Source: DASVNK01 sp036383895 | Lineage (GTDB): Bacteria > Verrucomicrobiota > Verrucomicrobiia > Limisphaerales > SXQI01 | Assembly: GCA_036383895.1 (NCBI GenBank) | Contig: DASVNK010000025.1 | Coordinates: 186,001-250,000, forward strand | Direction of reading: 5' to 3' | Length of the DNA stretch: 64,000 nt | Shown here: piece by piece, positions 40,357-48,996 of the stretch | How the letters are laid out: each line of letters begins with the position of its first letter | Position numbering within the stretch: the first letter of the stretch is position 1 | Program-made: the position numbers and the translations under genes | Notes under the pieces: model-generated | Told to the model about the DNA's origin: nothing | The model's input: only the letters and a program-made list of their open reading frames with translations | Database searches by the model: none

Positions 40357-43300
40357 CTACGGGCCCGCAGCCCGGTAAAAGCGATGCGATTCGGTCGCCG
40401 CCGGGCGGAACTCGCCGCCGCCCGCATGCGCATCGGTCCAATTCTCCAGATCAGCCGACTCCTGCAGCCGCGCAGCTTGATACGTAATCAAAACTTCGCC
40501 ACCGCTCCTTTGCACAATGACGCTCGGTTCCATCACCACCGTCGCCGTGCGGAACGTCACCGTCTCCGTCGTGCTCAAACCACTCGCATCCGTCGCCGTC
40601 ACCCGCAACGTGTGCTCGCCCGATGCCGGCAAAAACGCAAAGAACGGAACATTCCCACTGCTATTCGTCGCAATCGGCTGCCCATCCAACTCCAACACCA
40701 CCCGTTCGATGTAACCATCCGGATCAAACACATGCATCCGAATCTCATCCGGCACATCCGAAACCCGCACCTCCGCACCATTCGTCGGCCAAAGAAAGCG
40801 AGCCACAGGTGGCTGAACATCGGGCAGCGCGAGCTTGAATACGTTGCCAACGGGAACCCCATCGACGCTGCTGACATTCCCGCGCACGATCACATCGCCA
40901 TCCGGCAAGAGCGCAAATTGATCAATCGTTTCACCAACGACCTCAACCTTGAAATCACTCCGCAGGTTTCCATTCGTATCAACTAAAGCTAGCATCGAAC
41001 GACGTTCCCCGTTCACAACTTCGAACCGACCACCAAGCAAGATACTTCCATCAGCCAGTGGTTGAATGACTGAAACGCTGTTTTTGATGGAAGCAGAGGT
41101 ATTGGTGCCAACCACCGCAACGAAATTTGTATCTCGGAGCCCATTGGTGAGTACTCGGACGAACCGCGGAGCACTTGGTGCGGGACCCGATGTATCTACC
41201 GCGTGAGTGAACACTCCTCCGACAAGCACCTTTCCATCCGGCTGTATCGCAATTGTGTCTAACAGCCGGCCGGTAGGCCTACCTAAAGTTAGATTATAGG
41301 ACACAAGTATTCTAAAACCGTCTTGATTCCCGAACGTGTCCGCGCGGCGAACAGATCCAGGCATGATGAGATCATAAAACCGGCCCTTCGCATCGAGCCT
41401 CAGATCACTCCCGAACCCAATGTCACCGACGAAAAAATCATCCCGCGTTCCATTGGGGTTGTACCGAATGCTTCCGACTGAAGTCTGAACGCTGGCCACT
41501 AATTGCCCGTCGGGCTCATAAAGGATGTGCCGCACAAACTGAGCACCAGACACAGCCGCGCGCACCGCAGCGTTAAACTCCGTTTCGAACGAGCCGTCGT
41601 TCCTTACTCGAATGACGTTAGCCCAGAGATTCGTTCCGACTCGATTAAACCGCCCGCCAATCGCGATGCCGTTGTCTCTGACTGCCACGGATTCGATCGG
41701 TTCAAAGAAGTTCGTCGTGCTTGTGGTAGCATAAGCTGGGAATTCGCTGAGCCGGAAGCTTTCATCCGCCTGTAGCGACGGATTAAGACGAACTAAATTT
41801 GTTATTGCCGCATCGTTTACGTTCGTAAAGTTACCCACGATGTAAAGCCAACCGTTCTGGGAATCGAAAGCCATGTCGCGGACTGCATTAGTTGCTGTGC
41901 CGACACTAGCGCTCCCGAGCAATGGCGAATTTCCGTCGCGCAGCACCACTGTCGCTTCTTCACTCCCGTAGATACTACTCGCCACGACCGAGAAAGTGCG
42001 ATTCCCGGTAAGTTCATTGTCGGCGAATAACGGAATGCGAATGCTTTTACGGCCAAACTCACCATCCGCAAAACTGAGAGTCACATTGGTTCCTCCAAAC
42101 TGTTGCCCTTCCAGAGCCGATCCTTCCACGGTTGATAACGTAATCGAAAGATCTCCCGCGCTTCCCCCCACGCGCTCCAGTTCTATGTTAACAAAGTGAT
42201 TTGTTTCGCTCAACTCGATGCGCCGCGAAACAAAGCGAATCTCTCCTTGCTTGATATCGCCGTGTATGCGAACGATCGGTTCTGTATTCACTCCATCGAC
42301 CCGGTCGAAGGCAGTTCCAATCATCAAGCTTCCGTCGATTTGAACGCTTAATTGTTGCGCCGCGCGATTTGGCCCGAGGCCCGGATCGAAAGTCTCATCG
42401 AGAGAACCATCGACGTTCAATCGTGCGAGGCGATTTCTTGGCTGCCCGTTCACCTTGGTGAAATCACCGCTGATGTACAACTTCCCTTCGCTCTCCCGAA
42501 TCAGATAAACAGCTCCATTGACGATCGTCGGGAAGTTCGTATCCACCGCTCCGGTTTGGGCATCCAACCGAGCGATATTTGTCACGGCCACTGAGGCGAT
42601 GTTCGTAAAATTACCTCCGAGCAGCAGGCCACTATTCCTCGCGTGCATTGCGCGAACGGTGGCAATATCTACAGTGGGAAAGTTCGTTGCGACCGCTCCG
42701 GTGGCCGTATACTTCGTAAGAGCTCTCGGCAAGAAACCAGAGTATGTAAATAGCTCTTCGGCCTCAGTTATGGCCATAATTGGTTCATTCGACCACGGCC
42801 TGGAGCCTTGATAGACTCGTATAATATTCCCGCGTTCATCTAACCGAAAGATCCCTTCGAGATACGTCAGAGGCTGAGCGCCAGTGACCACCCAAATGAG
42901 AACGTCTCCATTTTCAAGCGGCAACATCTTCACGTAACGCTGTGTGGCGAAATTACGCAACCCAGGATTGAAACGTGTGTCGAGAGTCCCGTCAGCATTC
43001 AGCCGCGCCACGTGATTAATTCCCAGGCCGTTCGTGGTGTTGAATAGGCCAGCAATATATATGCTCCCATCAAACTGAGGAAAAATCTGCCAAATTCCCA
43101 AATTTCCCACCCCACTCCCCGTGGGTAGCCCATTGGTCACAAAAGTCTCGTCGTGAGTACCGTCAGGATTGTACCGCTCCAACGTGGTGCCATAACCACC
43201 GAATATAATCTTCCCGTCTGGCTGGATGCCGAAGGTATTCCGGCCTAGCTGATATGGAATATCATACCACGGATCCAACGTCCCCGGCGTTTCATCGTCG

Positions 43301-44853
43301 AGCACGACGAACTCCGTGGTGGAACGCGTCATGACAAGGTTCGCGTTTGTGACGCTGGCCGTAATCTCGAATCGCTCTCGCCCATTCCGTTGAAGATTGT
43401 TGAGGATGCCAACTCCGGCACTCGCTTCCGCTTTGCCCGCCTCAAACTCTACAGCCCATGGAATGTTTACCAGTTGACCTTCCCGCGGATCGTCCGAAAG
43501 AAAAACAGTTAGCGACTGATCCAAATTTCCGCTTCGACGCATCGTGATAGGTGAACTGTGATTCTGGAGGCCATTCTCAAAATCCGTGAACCGACTGTCC
43601 GCCCAATACAAATACGTCGCTCCATTCGTGGCGCTGCTCCCACGAACCCGCGCCATTCCTTTCGCCTCTATCCCATTTACATTCGTGAATGCTCCCGCGA
43701 TCAACACCTTGCCATCCAATTGCACCGCCACGTCATGAATCGGCCCGTCCGGACCTGCGTTCGTCGGAAAATACCATGCCACCGTCTCATCGAGATTTAC
43801 GCTCACCAGATTGATGCAGGGCAAATCTTCAAACATCGTGAACTCGCCTGCCGCAATCACGCGATCATAGCCGCCGTTGGTTGCCGTGGTGGCGTTCACC
43901 ACCTCAAATCCAATCGCATGCACCGTCCCCGCGATGTAAGGGCTCTCCGCAAACCAAATGCTCGGAATGCCTGCCTCGTTGAACGCGATCAGGCGCGAAA
44001 AATAGACCCCGGATCCAGAGACCGGCTCAGTCCGCACCGCCGCCACGAAGCCGTTCGTTCCCGGCGCCTTCGCCATCGCGGTCACCTGCGAGTTCGTTCC
44101 AAAACTGCTCGCCCACAGCGCAAACGCATCATACGAAACATCTCGCGTTCCATCCCTCCGCCAACGCCCCACTTCGCTCCAGGTCAGATTCCCATTCGTC
44201 CGCGGATACGTCGCGATCACACTGCCATCCGCGAGCACCACCGCAGTATCGATATTCAAATCGATCAAGTTTGTGTATGCGAAGCTCTCATCCACTTTTC
44301 CCGACAGATCCAGCCGCACCAAACCATATCGGTTTGTGTCGCCCACCACCGTCAAACTCCCCGCCACTAACAATGCGCGCTCGTCCAACCGATAAACCTT
44401 GCTGGGCGTGCCACGCACCGCACTCTGCGAACTCCAACCGATATCATCCCACGTCGTCGACCGCTGCACCCAGCCGCCCGGCAATCCGACCGAATAGATT
44501 ACGCGATCATCTGCGTCGACGGTGAGACTGGTTACATTCGTGACGTTCCAACCCGCAGTATCCGTATTCACGACCGCGCCGTTCCGATCCGCTTGTCCCA
44601 GGGTGTCGAACCTTCCGATTCCCCCGTAAGCGATCCGTTCGTCCGGAAACAATTCGATGTCGTTGATGACCGTGATATTCGTTTCCCCGAACTGGAAACC
44701 TTCATCGACCGTCCAAGGCTCTGGCGGCAACGTGAAGATCGGCGGATCGAGCTGCGTATCTATAACTCCGCCACCGGAACCTTCCGCACAAAAAACCACA
44801 CGAACATCCGCGACAGCGCAAAGCGCGAAAAGAAATGCGAGGGATCGCCACAT
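40357..44853 (-). CDS. Giant secreted delta-60-repeat / Calx-beta protein
   Basis: The 1498-residue exported protein has signal MWRSLAFLFALCAVADVRVVFC. It is built of many delta-60 repeats of the form DGKVLIAGAFTNVNG...ARLNxDGSLDxTF, each a blade-like unit (for example IYIAGLFNTTNGLGINHVARL, GKLYISGDFTKVNGQPRNRLARL). Two Calx-beta-like segments (VSRRIELSETNHFVNIELERV, FEAGKAEASAGVGI) and a C-terminal Ig/cadherin-like domain follow. The last 40 residues form a small module ending FYRAAGP, shared with the protein ending at 59310. It probably acts as a surface adhesin or matrix protein. No enzyme motif is visible. Confidence 0.88.
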   Translation of the reverse strand: MWRSLAFLFALCAVADVRVVFCAEGSGGGVIDTQLDPPIFTLPPEPWTVDEGFQFGETNITVINDIELFPDERIAYGGIGRFDTLGQADRNGAVVNTDTAGWNVTNVTSLTVDADDRVIYSVGLPGGWVQRSTTWDDIGWSSQSAVRGTPSKVYRLDERALLVAGSLTVVGDTNRYGLVRLDLSGKVDESFAYTNLIDLNIDTAVVLADGSVIATYPRTNGNLTWSEVGRWRRDGTRDVSYDAFALWASSFGTNSQVTAMAKAPGTNGFVAAVRTEPVSGSGVYFSRLIAFNEAGIPSIWFAESPYIAGTVHAIGFEVVNATTATNGGYDRVIAAGEFTMFEDLPCINLVSVNLDETVAWYFPTNAGPDGPIHDVAVQLDGKVLIAGAFTNVNGIEAKGMARVRGSSATNGATYLYWADSRFTDFENGLQNHSSPITMRRSGNLDQSLTVFLSDDPREGQLVNIPWAVEFEAGKAEASAGVGILNNLQRNGRERFEITASVTNANLVMTRSTTEFVVLDDETPGTLDPWYDIPYQLGRNTFGIQPDGKIIFGGYGTTLERYNPDGTHDETFVTNGLPTGSGVGNLGIWQIFPQFDGSIYIAGLFNTTNGLGINHVARLNADGTLDTRFNPGLRNFATQRYVKMLPLENGDVLIWVVTGAQPLTYLEGIFRLDERGNIIRVYQGSRPWSNEPIMAITEAEELFTYSGFLPRALTKYTATGAVATNFPTVDIATVRAMHARNSGLLLGGNFTNIASVAVTNIARLDAQTGAVDTNFPTIVNGAVYLIRESEGKLYISGDFTKVNGQPRNRLARLNVDGSLDETFDPGLGPNRAAQQLSVQIDGSLMIGTAFDRVDGVNTEPIVRIHGDIKQGEIRFVSRRIELSETNHFVNIELERVGGSAGDLSITLSTVEGSALEGQQFGGTNVTLSFADGEFGRKSIRIPLFADNELTGNRTFSVVASSIYGSEEATVVLRDGNSPLLGSASVGTATNAVRDMAFDSQNGWLYIVGNFTNVNDAAITNLVRLNPSLQADESFRLSEFPAYATTSTTNFFEPIESVAVRDNGIAIGGRFNRVGTNLWANVIRVRNDGSFETEFNAAVRAAVSGAQFVRHILYEPDGQLVASVQTSVGSIRYNPNGTRDDFFVGDIGFGSDLRLDAKGRFYDLIMPGSVRRADTFGNQDGFRILVSYNLTLGRPTGRLLDTIAIQPDGKVLVGGVFTHAVDTSGPAPSAPRFVRVLTNGLRDTNFVAVVGTNTSASIKNSVSVIQPLADGSILLGGRFEVVNGERRSMLALVDTNGNLRSDFKVEVVGETIDQFALLPDGDVIVRGNVSSVDGVPVGNVFKLALPDVQPPVARFLWPTNGAEVRVSDVPDEIRMHVFDPDGYIERVVLELDGQPIATNSSGNVPFFAFLPASGEHTLRVTATDASGLSTTETVTFRTATVVMEPSVIVQRSGGEVLITYQAARLQESADLENWTDAHAGGGEFRPAATESHRFYRAAGP

Positions 44854-44944
44854 AGACCCGCGAACACTATCAAACCATCCTGCCTAAGCCAACTGCTAAT
44901 CAGCCGAAATTATATCTGAGCGCGCCTGGAACATTCTGCGATAT

Positions 44945-45553
44945 TCACTCCATCACCTCATCCACCACGCCGTACTCCAGCGCCTCTTCCGCCGTCAGCA
45001 CATACTCCTTCCCGTCCTTCAACGGCAGCCATACCTCCGGCAGCTTCGCGTGCGCGCGCCAGAAATCATTATGCGCTTTCTGAATTTCCTCCGTGAATTC
45101 CGCTGGCGGTTTTCCAATCACCTTGATCGCATGCACCACAATCAACCCTCCACGGAACGCCCGCCGTTTGCCCGTCCCCGCCGCCAGCAGCACCGCCCCG
45201 CCCGAATTACATTCCGAAAGCGCATACGTGTTCACCTTGCACCGCAAACTCCGCATCACCTGCCGAATCGCCATCGCTGCTTTGAACTGCCCGCCCGGCG
45301 TCTGCAAATACAAATCGATCGGCTGCGGACTCCGCCCATCCAAATACAACAACTTCTGGATCGCCACCTCCGCCGCCGCATCATCCAACGCGCCGATCAA
45401 AAGCACCTTCCGCTGATTCAACAACGCATCCTCAAAATTAACCTTCACCGCCTCATGCCGCGCCTCCGCATAACGCTCCGGCACCGAAGGTGTCATGTGA
45501 CATCCCATTCCAAAGACGGCGGCCAACGCGAAGCCAAAAATCTCGATGCGCAT
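44945..45553 (-). CDS. ClpP-fold lipoprotein
   Basis: The 202-residue protein has a lipoprotein signal (MRIEIFGFALAAVFGMGC, C18) followed by a ClpP/crotonase fold. Segments match ClpP: LYLQTPGGQFKAAMAI, ALSECNSGGAVLLAAG with S117 in the catalytic position, and LIVVHAIK with H141. The aspartate that completes the triad in ClpP (D171 of E. coli) aligns with E183 in GKEYVLTAEEALEYGVVD. ClpP is normally cytosolic and works with a Clp ATPase; a lipid-anchored, exported form cannot. It may be an independent periplasmic serine hydrolase. There is no ATPase partner nearby. Confidence 0.8.
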   Translation of the reverse strand: MRIEIFGFALAAVFGMGCHMTPSVPERYAEARHEAVKVNFEDALLNQRKVLLIGALDDAAAEVAIQKLLYLDGRSPQPIDLYLQTPGGQFKAAMAIRQVMRSLRCKVNTYALSECNSGGAVLLAAGTGKRRAFRGGLIVVHAIKVIGKPPAEFTEEIQKAHNDFWRAHAKLPEVWLPLKDGKEYVLTAEEALEYGVVDEVME

Positions 45554-45812
45554 AAATACCCGGGTTCCCTATGAACTAAACTTAAGACCACGCCGCTAAT
45601 CAATCCTCATTCTGAACCATCGTACCAATACGAATCCCTGCTCAGGCACTATCTGAGCCTCACCCCTCAACAGCCTCCCGCGCTTAACCCCGCCGCACAA
45701 CTTCACCGTTTTCTAATACTCGCGTCCTTGGCAATCTGAACCGATAGCAACGTCCCCTAAACTGCGCTTCGGCCATAGGATCTTACGGCTACTGGCCGTC
45801 GTTCTCCTGTTT

Positions 45813-46754
45813 GTGGCTGGGCTCTCTTTTCTCGCGATTCCCATTCTTGTCTTTCCCACCGATTCACGATTCTCACTCAACTCCGCGACCAATGTATTTC
45901 TGTTCCTCTTCCAGATCTTTCTCGGTGCGCTCCTCTTGAGATCCGCCTGGCGTCTCTTCACCACTCCCGCTGATCCCTACGCCCTCGATTCAATTAAGTG
46001 GTGGCTGGATCTCTGCTCGAATTCAACAATCACTCCCGATGATTTCGCTGCTATTAATAGCCACATTTCTAATGGCGATCACCACGCCGCGCTTCAAACC
46101 GCCGCTGAACTTCTCGAGTCTCACCTAAACGATCCCGCACTGCTATGGTGGCACGCAGAACTCTCCCTAGAATTAGATCAACCACTCGGTGCGGAAACCA
46201 CCTGCGACAACCTCCTGGGTCAACTCACCACTACAGATCCGAGTCATTCCGAAAAACCAGCCGCTTACTTCCATGTTCTCGCCAAGCGTCTCCACGCCAT
46301 CCTGCTCCAGAACGACGGCCGCTTCGAAACCGAACTCAACGCCACCCTCCGCCAACTCGTTTCCGACCAATCCAAAACCGCCCTCCTCGACCAACTCGCC
46401 TGCATCCCGCTCACCCAATCCAAACCCCAACTCTATCCCGTTGCCGAATCATGCATCCGCAAAGCACTCGATCTCGCCCCCGGCACACTCACGCTGAAAG
46501 GCACACTCGGCTCCCTCCTCATCGAGCAGGGCAACTTCACCGCAGGCGAACCCCTCATTCGCGAATGTTACAACCGCAGCACCGCCCTCCACGACCGCGG
46601 CATCTGCAGCTACTACCTCGCCCTCCTCGCCGCCCAAAAAAGCGATTCCAAAACCGCCCGCAAACTCGCCACCCAATCCATCGCGCTCTATCCGGAACCC
46701 TGGCTTGTCGCAAAAGCCAAATCACTCCTCGATCGCCTGAAAAATGAAACGTGA
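45813..46754 (+). CDS. TPR-type membrane-anchored protein with uncertain start
   Basis: The 313-residue frame has two hydrophobic segments at the N terminus (FLAIPILVF and NVFLFLFQIFLGALLLRSAW), then helical TPR-like repeats (AALQTAAELLESHLNDPALLWWHAELSLEL, ALDLAPGTLTLKGTLGSLLIEQGNF). The GTG at 45813 cuts into a hydrophobic stretch that continues upstream in frame (RILRLLAVVLLFVAGLSF). No ATG, GTG or TTG precedes it before the in-frame stop near 45716; a CTG at about 45765 (LRFGHRIL) is possible. It overlaps the next small gene by 11 bases. Confidence 0.75.
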   Translation: MAGLSFLAIPILVFPTDSRFSLNSATNVFLFLFQIFLGALLLRSAWRLFTTPADPYALDSIKWWLDLCSNSTITPDDFAAINSHISNGDHHAALQTAAELLESHLNDPALLWWHAELSLELDQPLGAETTCDNLLGQLTTTDPSHSEKPAAYFHVLAKRLHAILLQNDGRFETELNATLRQLVSDQSKTALLDQLACIPLTQSKPQLYPVAESCIRKALDLAPGTLTLKGTLGSLLIEQGNFTAGEPLIRECYNRSTALHDRGICSYYLALLAAQKSDSKTARKLATQSIALYPEPWLVAKAKSLLDRLKNET

Positions 46755-46944
46755 ACCCACCAACAAACTTCCCATCGTCGCACTGATCTGCGTCGCGGTT
46801 CTGCTCCTCTCCGGCTGGCTCTTCTTCCTCGCCACCGATGAACTCGCAGGCATCAACTACCGCCGCAAAACCAATAACTCTAACTCCCAAAAAACGAATT
46901 CAGACTCCGAACTGCAAACGAATCGAAGTTCTCATCCTCGATGA
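46744..46944 (+). CDS. Small single-helix membrane protein
   Basis: The 66-residue protein (MKREPTNKLPIVALICVAVLLL) has one membrane helix and a hydrophilic Asn/Ser/Lys-rich tail. It overlaps the TPR gene by 11 bases, so it is likely coupled to it. No family is recognised. It might hold the TPR protein in place or be a regulatory micro-protein; this is inference only. Confidence 0.55.
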   Translation: MKREPTNKLPIVALICVAVLLLSGWLFFLATDELAGINYRRKTNNSNSQKTNSDSELQTNRSSHPR

Positions 46945-46991
46945 TTCCATTTCTTCTCTGCGCTCCGCCGCCGCACCATAAAAGCTCGTTT

Positions 46992-47396
46992 TCACTCTAC
47001 CTCCAATACCCTCCCGAGCGGACCATCCTTCTTCGCAAGGCGCGAGTATCCGGGTTTATCTCCCACACCTACCACGCCATACAAATCCTCGAACACATAT
47101 ACGTAAGCCACTGGCCAGTCAGCGTGGTTCTCCCACAACACGCCGACATCCTTTTCAGTTACGGGACGCGTCACGTGCGCACCTTCAGCGACGTACGCTT
47201 TCGGGTTTAAAAATGGTGCGCGCTCAATGTCAGTCCATTCCGGAACCAAAGGCGTTCCCGCGCGATTATAAAGCCACACGTCCCCAACGATCTCCCCGGC
47301 ATGCTTCAGATACGCATACGCCACTTTCCCATCATCCTCGAATACCAGACTATATCGCTTACTGGGCGCAACAAATTCGATGACGATCGGATTCAT
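46992..47396 (-). CDS. Hypothetical protein coupled to an ATP-grasp gene
   Basis: From the ATG at 47396 (MNPIVIEFVAPSKRYSLVF) the protein has 134 residues. The start shares one base with the stop of the upstream ATP-grasp gene (TAATG), so translation is coupled. It is a compact beta-rich cytosolic protein (YAYLKHAGEIVGDVWLYN, PVAYVYVFEDLYGVVGVGDK) with no recognised family. The pairing suggests a partner, substrate or immunity-type role for the ATP-grasp enzyme. Confidence 0.75.
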   Translation of the reverse strand: MNPIVIEFVAPSKRYSLVFEDDGKVAYAYLKHAGEIVGDVWLYNRAGTPLVPEWTDIERAPFLNPKAYVAEGAHVTRPVTEKDVGVLWENHADWPVAYVYVFEDLYGVVGVGDKPGYSRLAKKDGPLGRVLEVE

Positions 47397-48190
47397 TAAG
47401 GCTTCCCGAACTGCTCCTTCATCATCGCCGCAAAGCTGCCCACTTCCCAACCCACGAGATCCGAAACCTGCCCGTCGCCCACTTCCACCACCCGCATCTC
47501 ACCATCGCTCTGCTCTATAACGTCGATCGAATAGAATCGCTGAGTTAATCGCTCTGCACATTTATAAACGATCTGTGGCACATCCCCACTGGCCGCGTGC
47601 GGCACACCTTCGACGACGAAATAGCGGCGCTCAGTATCCGGCTTGAAGTTCTCGATCCGCCGAACGCAAAATCCACCTTCAATCCTCCCGCGGAACTTCT
47701 GCATTTCGTTCACCAGAGTCGCGACTTGTTCCGGCGTTGAAATGCGTGAACCTACCGAAGTCTTCAACGACTTCACATAATCTTTGATAAAGAATCCCTC
47801 CCACCCCAACTGTTCGAGTTCCTTCACCAAATCGGCATCCGCACGAAACACCTGGGTCTCCGGTGTAAACTCCGAAATCTGCGAATACCAATTCGGCAAA
47901 TAATGGCTCGCTAGGTACTCCTCCGAAGAAACAAGCAGCGGCGTTCCTTGCCCATTGAGCGCCTCATCCAACTTCGAATACTCCGCGGCCGAAAGCATCC
48001 ATCCCCGATACAACACCCGCGCTTCCGCCGGCACCGGTGAAGCAACTTCGAACCTTCCATCCTGAAAATTCTCGAGCGAGAAAAGTGACACTTCAAAACC
48101 AGCGTCGCGCATGGCCTCGACTTCCGCCGCGTATTGCTCATCCGGTCGTCGTGCGCGCAACGGACTGCTGGGATAGAGAAGATGAATCAC
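47396..48190 (-). CDS. ATP-grasp domain protein (DUF4343-like)
   Basis: The 264-residue cytosolic protein (MIHLLYPSSPLRARRPDEQYAAEV) has an ATP-grasp core with a lysine-rich nucleotide strand (WEGFFIKDYVKSLKT) and a later catalytic region (DVIEQSDGEMRVVEVGDGQVSDLVGW). ATP-grasp enzymes ligate a carboxylate to an amine or thiol through an acyl phosphate. DUF4343 members occur beside small partner genes, and their substrates are unknown. The start follows a minimal leader. It lies upstream of, and overlaps by one base, the partner gene. Confidence 0.82.
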   Translation of the reverse strand: MIHLLYPSSPLRARRPDEQYAAEVEAMRDAGFEVSLFSLENFQDGRFEVASPVPAEARVLYRGWMLSAAEYSKLDEALNGQGTPLLVSSEEYLASHYLPNWYSQISEFTPETQVFRADADLVKELEQLGWEGFFIKDYVKSLKTSVGSRISTPEQVATLVNEMQKFRGRIEGGFCVRRIENFKPDTERRYFVVEGVPHAASGDVPQIVYKCAERLTQRFYSIDVIEQSDGEMRVVEVGDGQVSDLVGWEVGSFAAMMKEQFGKP

Positions 48191-48302
48191 CGAAGGAAGC
48201 TATGTCTTCCGCACTGCAGTTAAAAGCAAACTCAATCGCCACCTCGACCCGGCCAAACACTTACCGCATTCCTCGTTTGCTTCGAACGACCCCTGTGTTT
48301 CA

Positions 48303-48384
48303 GGACCAAAGGTCCGACCTAAGGTAGCCCAGGGCGAAGTCCTGGGTCCGCATCCCACCAATTTCAAAAGCCCTGAAATGGGCG
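48303..48384. repeat. Palindromic intergenic repeat unit
   Basis: Three small hairpins follow one another: GGACC-AAA-GGTCC, CCCAGG-GCGAAGT-CCTGGG (48328-48346) and GCCC-TGAAAT-GGGC (48370-48383). Such GC-rich palindromic units are dispersed between genes in many verrucomicrobia and planctomycetes. The unit lies in a gene-free gap, 48191-48415. Confidence 0.6.
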
Positions 48385-48415
48385 CCCTAACGTCATGCCG
48401 GAGGAAAAATGTAAT

Positions 48416-48925
48416 CTACTTCTTAGTCACACCCGAGACACGATTCGTCGCCAGCAGTTCACCTGGCACACGCACCTTCGCAATCGGCGAACCCCAACCC
48501 TGCGTGTAGAACCACCGCCGCAGCGAACGAGCAACTTTCAACTCTCCCTCTCGAGTCGGCTCCACAACAAAAAGTTTCACCGCCGCCGGCACCCCGTTCG
48601 TCGGCAGGAAGACTCTCACCGAAACCTCTTCGTTCGTTCTCACCCGGATTGAGCCCGACACGCTAACGGGCCGATAGCTCCAGTTCGTTCTTCCACTCGC
48701 GAGTTCCTGTCGATACTCACCAAATGCAGTCGGCACCGGATTTAAATCGCCAAATAACCTCAACATGTTCGTTGTTCGATTCGTCACCAACAACCACGCC
48801 ACGGGCAGACGCTCTTCAGTCTTTCCATAGCGTTTTAGCTTCACCCCTATCAATGGTTCACGACTCAGCAATGTGTAACCCACGAACCCCGCGAGCCACG
48901 CCACGCAAAACAGCGTCACTCCCAC
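48416..48925 (-). CDS. Hypothetical membrane-anchored protein
   Basis: The 169-residue protein opens MGVTLFCVAWLAGFVGYTLL, a single membrane anchor with a GTG start. A beta-rich extracytoplasmic domain follows (LPVAWLLVTNRTTNMLRLFG, SYRPVSVSGSIRVRTNEEVSVRVFLPT) and the chain ends in basic residues (SGVTKK). No family is recognised. It lies 71 bases downstream of the HEAT-repeat gene on the same strand. Confidence 0.6.
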   Translation of the reverse strand: MGVTLFCVAWLAGFVGYTLLSREPLIGVKLKRYGKTEERLPVAWLLVTNRTTNMLRLFGDLNPVPTAFGEYRQELASGRTNWSYRPVSVSGSIRVRTNEEVSVRVFLPTNGVPAAVKLFVVEPTREGELKVARSLRRWFYTQGWGSPIAKVRVPGELLATNRVSGVTKK

Positions 48926-48996
48926 GGCCCTTTATAGCTTCCTCCTATTGACCACAGTGAAATCCCGTTCGTTTCCGATCAGCAACAGCCCCTCCC

